Assembly: GCF_900239935.1 (NCBI RefSeq)
Contig: NZ_LT965929.1
Coordinates: 287,001 to 351,000 of the forward strand
Reading direction: 5' to 3'
DNA: 64,000 nt
DNA from: Pseudoalteromonas carrageenovora IAM 12662
Lineage (GTDB): Bacteria > Pseudomonadota > Gammaproteobacteria > Enterobacterales > Alteromonadaceae
In this document: piece after piece, positions 61,451 to 64,000 of the stretch
How the letters are laid out: the number at the start of each line of letters is the position of its first letter
Numbering within the stretch: the stretch's first letter is position 1
The notes under the pieces: generated by a model
Seen by the model: the letters and a program-made list of their open reading frames with translations, nothing else
Database searches by the model: none
What the model was told of the DNA's origin: nothing
Program-made: the position numbers and the translations under genes

Positions 61451-62734
61451 TTAGCCTAACTCTTTCACATACAGCACAAGTGCACTGTACATTACACTTA
61501 GTGCCTTTGTTACATCACTGTCTATAACGGCTTCTGCTGGGTGATGGCTTATGCCGCCAGGGCTGCGTATAAACAACATACCAACAGGGCAAATAGGGGC
61601 TATGGCCATGGCATCGTGCCCTGCGCCTGAGGCAAGTGAAGGTGAGGCTTGGTTATTAAGTTTGCATGCGCTAGTAAATAAATGCTGAATTTTAGTGTCG
61701 CACGCTACGGCGTCGGCCGCATGTGTCCATTGCCAATCAAGCGTTAAATTACGCGATGTTGCAATTTGATCTGCGCGGGTATGTATTGCATTAAGTAATA
61801 TGGCTAGGTCGTCATCGTTTTGAGCGCGGGCATCTAGGCTAATGGTGGTTTTACCGGCAATAACGTTTGTAGCGCCTGGGCGTGCTTGAATTTGCCCAAC
61901 GGTGGCTACTTCGCCATTACTCGCACTTTTTGCTAGTTGCTCTATGGCAAGAGTCAGTTCGGCGCAGCCTGCTAACGAATCCTGACGTAAATTCATAGGC
62001 GTAGTACCAGCGTGACCGCTTTGACCTGTTAGGGTGATCATAGCGCGCTTTGCCCCTGCAATGGCAGTAACAATGCCTAATGCCTGATTTACCGACTCAA
62101 GCACGGGGCCTTGCTCTATGTGGGTTTCCCAGTAACCGAGTAACTCATTTTTGTTTAGTGTTGCTTTTGCATAGTTTGCGGGGTTTAGGTCAAAGTCGAG
62201 CATGGCTTGGCGCATAGTAATGCCGTTTGTATCTTCTATATTTAACCACTGCGGGTCAAACTCGTTTGCCAGTGCTTTTGAGCCAATTAATGTGGTGGCA
62301 AAGCGGGTGCCTTCTTCATCACAAAAACCTACAACATCTAAATGAAACGGTAAATCAAGCTTAAGTGTATTCGCAAGGGCGGCTATTTCAATACCGAGTA
62401 ACACTCCTAAAATGCCATCAAATGCACCGGCATTTGGTACGGTGTCGAGGTGTGAGCCAATAATTAAACGTTTAGCGTTTGGGTTTGACGATTTTAGCCG
62501 ACCCCATAAATTACCTACTTCGTCTTGCCACGATTGCATGCCCGCCTCAGCCATCCACGCGGCAGTAACGCTATTACACTCTTTGTGCTCTTTAGATAAA
62601 TACACGCGGTGAATACCGCCCTGCATTTGCGATAAGCCACTGAGTGTTTTACAGCGCGCTAAGGCGCGCGCAGCATAGGTGTTAGCTAGCTCATTATTTA
62701 ATAATGGCGCTAGAGAGGGGGTTGCAATCGTCAT
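61451..62734 (-). CDS. allC: Allantoate amidohydrolase (AllC family)
   Basis: 427 residues of the M20/hydantoinase-carbamoylase type. LIIGSHLDTVPNAGAFDGILGVLLGIEI carries His and Asp metal ligands, VVGFCDEEGTRF the catalytic Glu pair, WETHIEQGPVLE another His, and SGAGHDAMAIA the last His. The dimerisation insert GQSGHAGTTPMNLR is present. It hydrolyses allantoate to ureidoglycine, CO2 and ammonia. It follows pucG by 15 bases, and its product is the PucG substrate. An N-carbamoyl amino acid hydrolase is the alternative. Confidence 0.87.
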   Translation of the reverse strand: MTIATPSLAPLLNNELANTYAARALARCKTLSGLSQMQGGIHRVYLSKEHKECNSVTAAWMAEAGMQSWQDEVGNLWGRLKSSNPNAKRLIIGSHLDTVPNAGAFDGILGVLLGIEIAALANTLKLDLPFHLDVVGFCDEEGTRFATTLIGSKALANEFDPQWLNIEDTNGITMRQAMLDFDLNPANYAKATLNKNELLGYWETHIEQGPVLESVNQALGIVTAIAGAKRAMITLTGQSGHAGTTPMNLRQDSLAGCAELTLAIEQLAKSASNGEVATVGQIQARPGATNVIAGKTTISLDARAQNDDDLAILLNAIHTRADQIATSRNLTLDWQWTHAADAVACDTKIQHLFTSACKLNNQASPSLASGAGHDAMAIAPICPVGMLFIRSPGGISHHPAEAVIDSDVTKALSVMYSALVLYVKELG

Positions 62735-62749
62735 GCTAAATCCTTTTTA

Positions 62750-63979
62750 TTATTTATAATGGGTAAGGGCGGCAATAGCGGCTTCGCCTTTAGGGCCTTT
62801 GTAACCGTTGGCATGTAAGCAGGCATCTAAACTTGCCAATGTTTGCAGTACGGCATCTTTACGGGCGTTGTAACCCATGGTGCCAATACGCCAAATTTTG
62901 CCATGCAGTGGCCCAAACGAGGTGCCAATTTCAATACCAAAGTCGTTTAGCATTTGAGCGCGTACGTGATCGGCATTAATACCCTCAGGTATATAAACAC
63001 CCAGCACGTTGTTCATTTTGTGGTTTAAATCACCAAATACGTTTAAGCCCAGCGCTTGAATACCTGTTAGCATGGCATCGCCATGTAATTTATGGCGGGC
63101 AACGCAGTTATCTACACCTTCTTCAATTACAATGCGGGCACATTCGGATGCGCAGTAAAGCATGCTTGTGGCTTCGGTATGATGGTTGAGGCGCTCCTCC
63201 CCCCAGTAATTCATGATCATGCCTAAATCAAAGTAGTTAGAGCGTACAAATGGCTCGGTGCCATCGGTATGCTCTGCGGTACGAATACCCGCTTCTGCTT
63301 TTTTACGTTTTTGGATCCAATCGGCGCATTTGTCGCTAAGTGTTAATGGCGCAGAGCCAGAGGGACCACCTAAGCATTTTTGCAAACCAACCGAAAGCGC
63401 ATCGAGTTTCCACTCATCGGCGGGTAAATCGTTACCTACAATTGAGGCGGTGGCATCGCAGTAAAATAATACATCGTGCTTTTGGCAAATATCACCAATG
63501 TATTCAAGCGGTTGGTTCATGGTTGTAGAGGTATCGCCTTGTACCATTGCAAGTACATGGGGTTTTACATCAACAATGGCTTTTTCTATTTGCTCGGGAG
63601 TAAATACTTCGCCCCATGGTACTTCTATGGTGTGCACTTTAGCGCCTACACGCTCGGCTATTTCAGCAAGCAAGTGGCCAAAGCGCCCCATAATTGGCAC
63701 AAGTACTTTATCGCCTGGGCGTAAAATAGAGCACAAAACGGCTTCTATTCCTGCGCGTGATGTACCGTCAACTAACATGGTCCATTCGTTTTTGGTTTTA
63801 AATATTTCGCGATAGCGGGCCATGGTTTTGTTCATAAAACCGGTCATTACTGGGTCGTATTGGCCAATTAGCTGCGCCGACATAGCACGCAGTACGCGTG
63901 GATCTGCGTTAATTGGCCCAGGCCCCATTAGTAAACGTTGCGGCGGATTTAAAGTTTGAATTTGCGTGTTGCTAAACAT
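62750..63979 (-). CDS. pucG: Ureidoglycine-glyoxylate aminotransferase (PucG type)
   Basis: 409 residues of class V PLP enzymes. RLLMGPGPINADPRVLRAMS is the alanine-glyoxylate aminotransferase opening, MVDGTSRAGIEA-like LVDGTSRAGIEAVL contacts the cofactor phosphate, FYCDATASIVGN holds the PLP Asp, and VGLQKCLGGPSG the Schiff-base Lys. B. subtilis PucG has this form and transfers the amino group of ureidoglycine to glyoxylate. Linkage to allC supports that use over serine-pyruvate transamination. The promoter lies near the window end and is barely visible. Confidence 0.85.
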   Translation of the reverse strand: MFSNTQIQTLNPPQRLLMGPGPINADPRVLRAMSAQLIGQYDPVMTGFMNKTMARYREIFKTKNEWTMLVDGTSRAGIEAVLCSILRPGDKVLVPIMGRFGHLLAEIAERVGAKVHTIEVPWGEVFTPEQIEKAIVDVKPHVLAMVQGDTSTTMNQPLEYIGDICQKHDVLFYCDATASIVGNDLPADEWKLDALSVGLQKCLGGPSGSAPLTLSDKCADWIQKRKKAEAGIRTAEHTDGTEPFVRSNYFDLGMIMNYWGEERLNHHTEATSMLYCASECARIVIEEGVDNCVARHKLHGDAMLTGIQALGLNVFGDLNHKMNNVLGVYIPEGINADHVRAQMLNDFGIEIGTSFGPLHGKIWRIGTMGYNARKDAVLQTLASLDACLHANGYKGPKGEAAIAALTHYK

Positions 63980-64000
63980 GTTTTAGGCTCCCAGAGTCTG

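Noticed and set aside
1..64000. CRISPR arrays, rRNA and tRNA genes
   Set aside because: No regularly spaced repeats beyond the attC sites and no cloverleaf or rRNA-like sequence was recognised by eye.

Overview
The window looks like the chromosome of a marine gammaproteobacterium of the Pseudoalteromonas type. The DNA is AT-rich by eye. It carries a deseasin-type subtilase with P-proprotein and PKD domains, a CsgD/CsgEFG curli locus, T6SS-style effector genes, and an attC cassette array. The genus is inferred from gene content and family resemblance; no database was searched.

Layout. (1) 0-14.3 kb is an accessory toxin/immunity region. It holds an RHS polymorphic toxin with a DNA/RNA non-specific nuclease tip and a YezG-type immunity protein, then a run of small secreted proteins, a ChaN-like protein paired with a periplasmic Sel1-like protein, a duplicated small-ORF module with an unusual hairpin between its Shine-Dalgarno sequence and start codon, and a class 3 lipase behind a DUF6795-like secreted protein. 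(2) 14.3-18.8 kb holds soxR with a divergent flavodoxin-fold gene across a SoxR box, a DsrE-like protein, an SGNH hydrolase, a CSS/EAL c-di-GMP phosphodiesterase and a lipoprotein. (3) 19-26.1 kb holds csgD converging on csgG-F-E and a very long curlin with about 19 repeats, divergent from a secreted collagenase-like subtilase. (4) 26.2-42.6 kb is a purine salvage and catabolism superlocus. One operon is xdhA-xdhB-xdhC-uraD-uraH-guaD-puuD-puuE. The divergent unit is a BMP-type nucleoside ABC transporter, an NCS2 permease and a Tsx porin. A RutR-like palindrome lies between them. (5) 42.7-54.5 kb is a mixed region: a PEBP-YHYH lipoprotein, a BaeSR-like two-component system, an RDD protein, a TRIC/YicG channel, a GNAT enzyme, a DASS transporter, YkgB and Rof. 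(6) 54.9-59.3 kb is an array of integron cassettes with attC sites and no integrase in view. It is interrupted by an IS110/IS1111-family element that sits exactly in an attC core. (7) 59.6-64 kb holds opgG, a tiny membrane ORF, and allC-pucG, which continue allantoin catabolism.

How it works together. Tsx, NCS2 and the BMP-ABC transporter bring in purines and nucleosides. GuaD and XdhABC make urate. PuuD, UraH and UraD convert urate to allantoin, PuuE opens it to allantoate, AllC makes ureidoglycine, and PucG transaminates that onto glyoxylate. The strongest unusual signals are the attC-targeting IS with a candidate guide-RNA region that contains an attC-core complement, the SD-hairpin-ATG module present in two copies, the relic of an effector start in front of a secreted protein, and the giant lone curlin.
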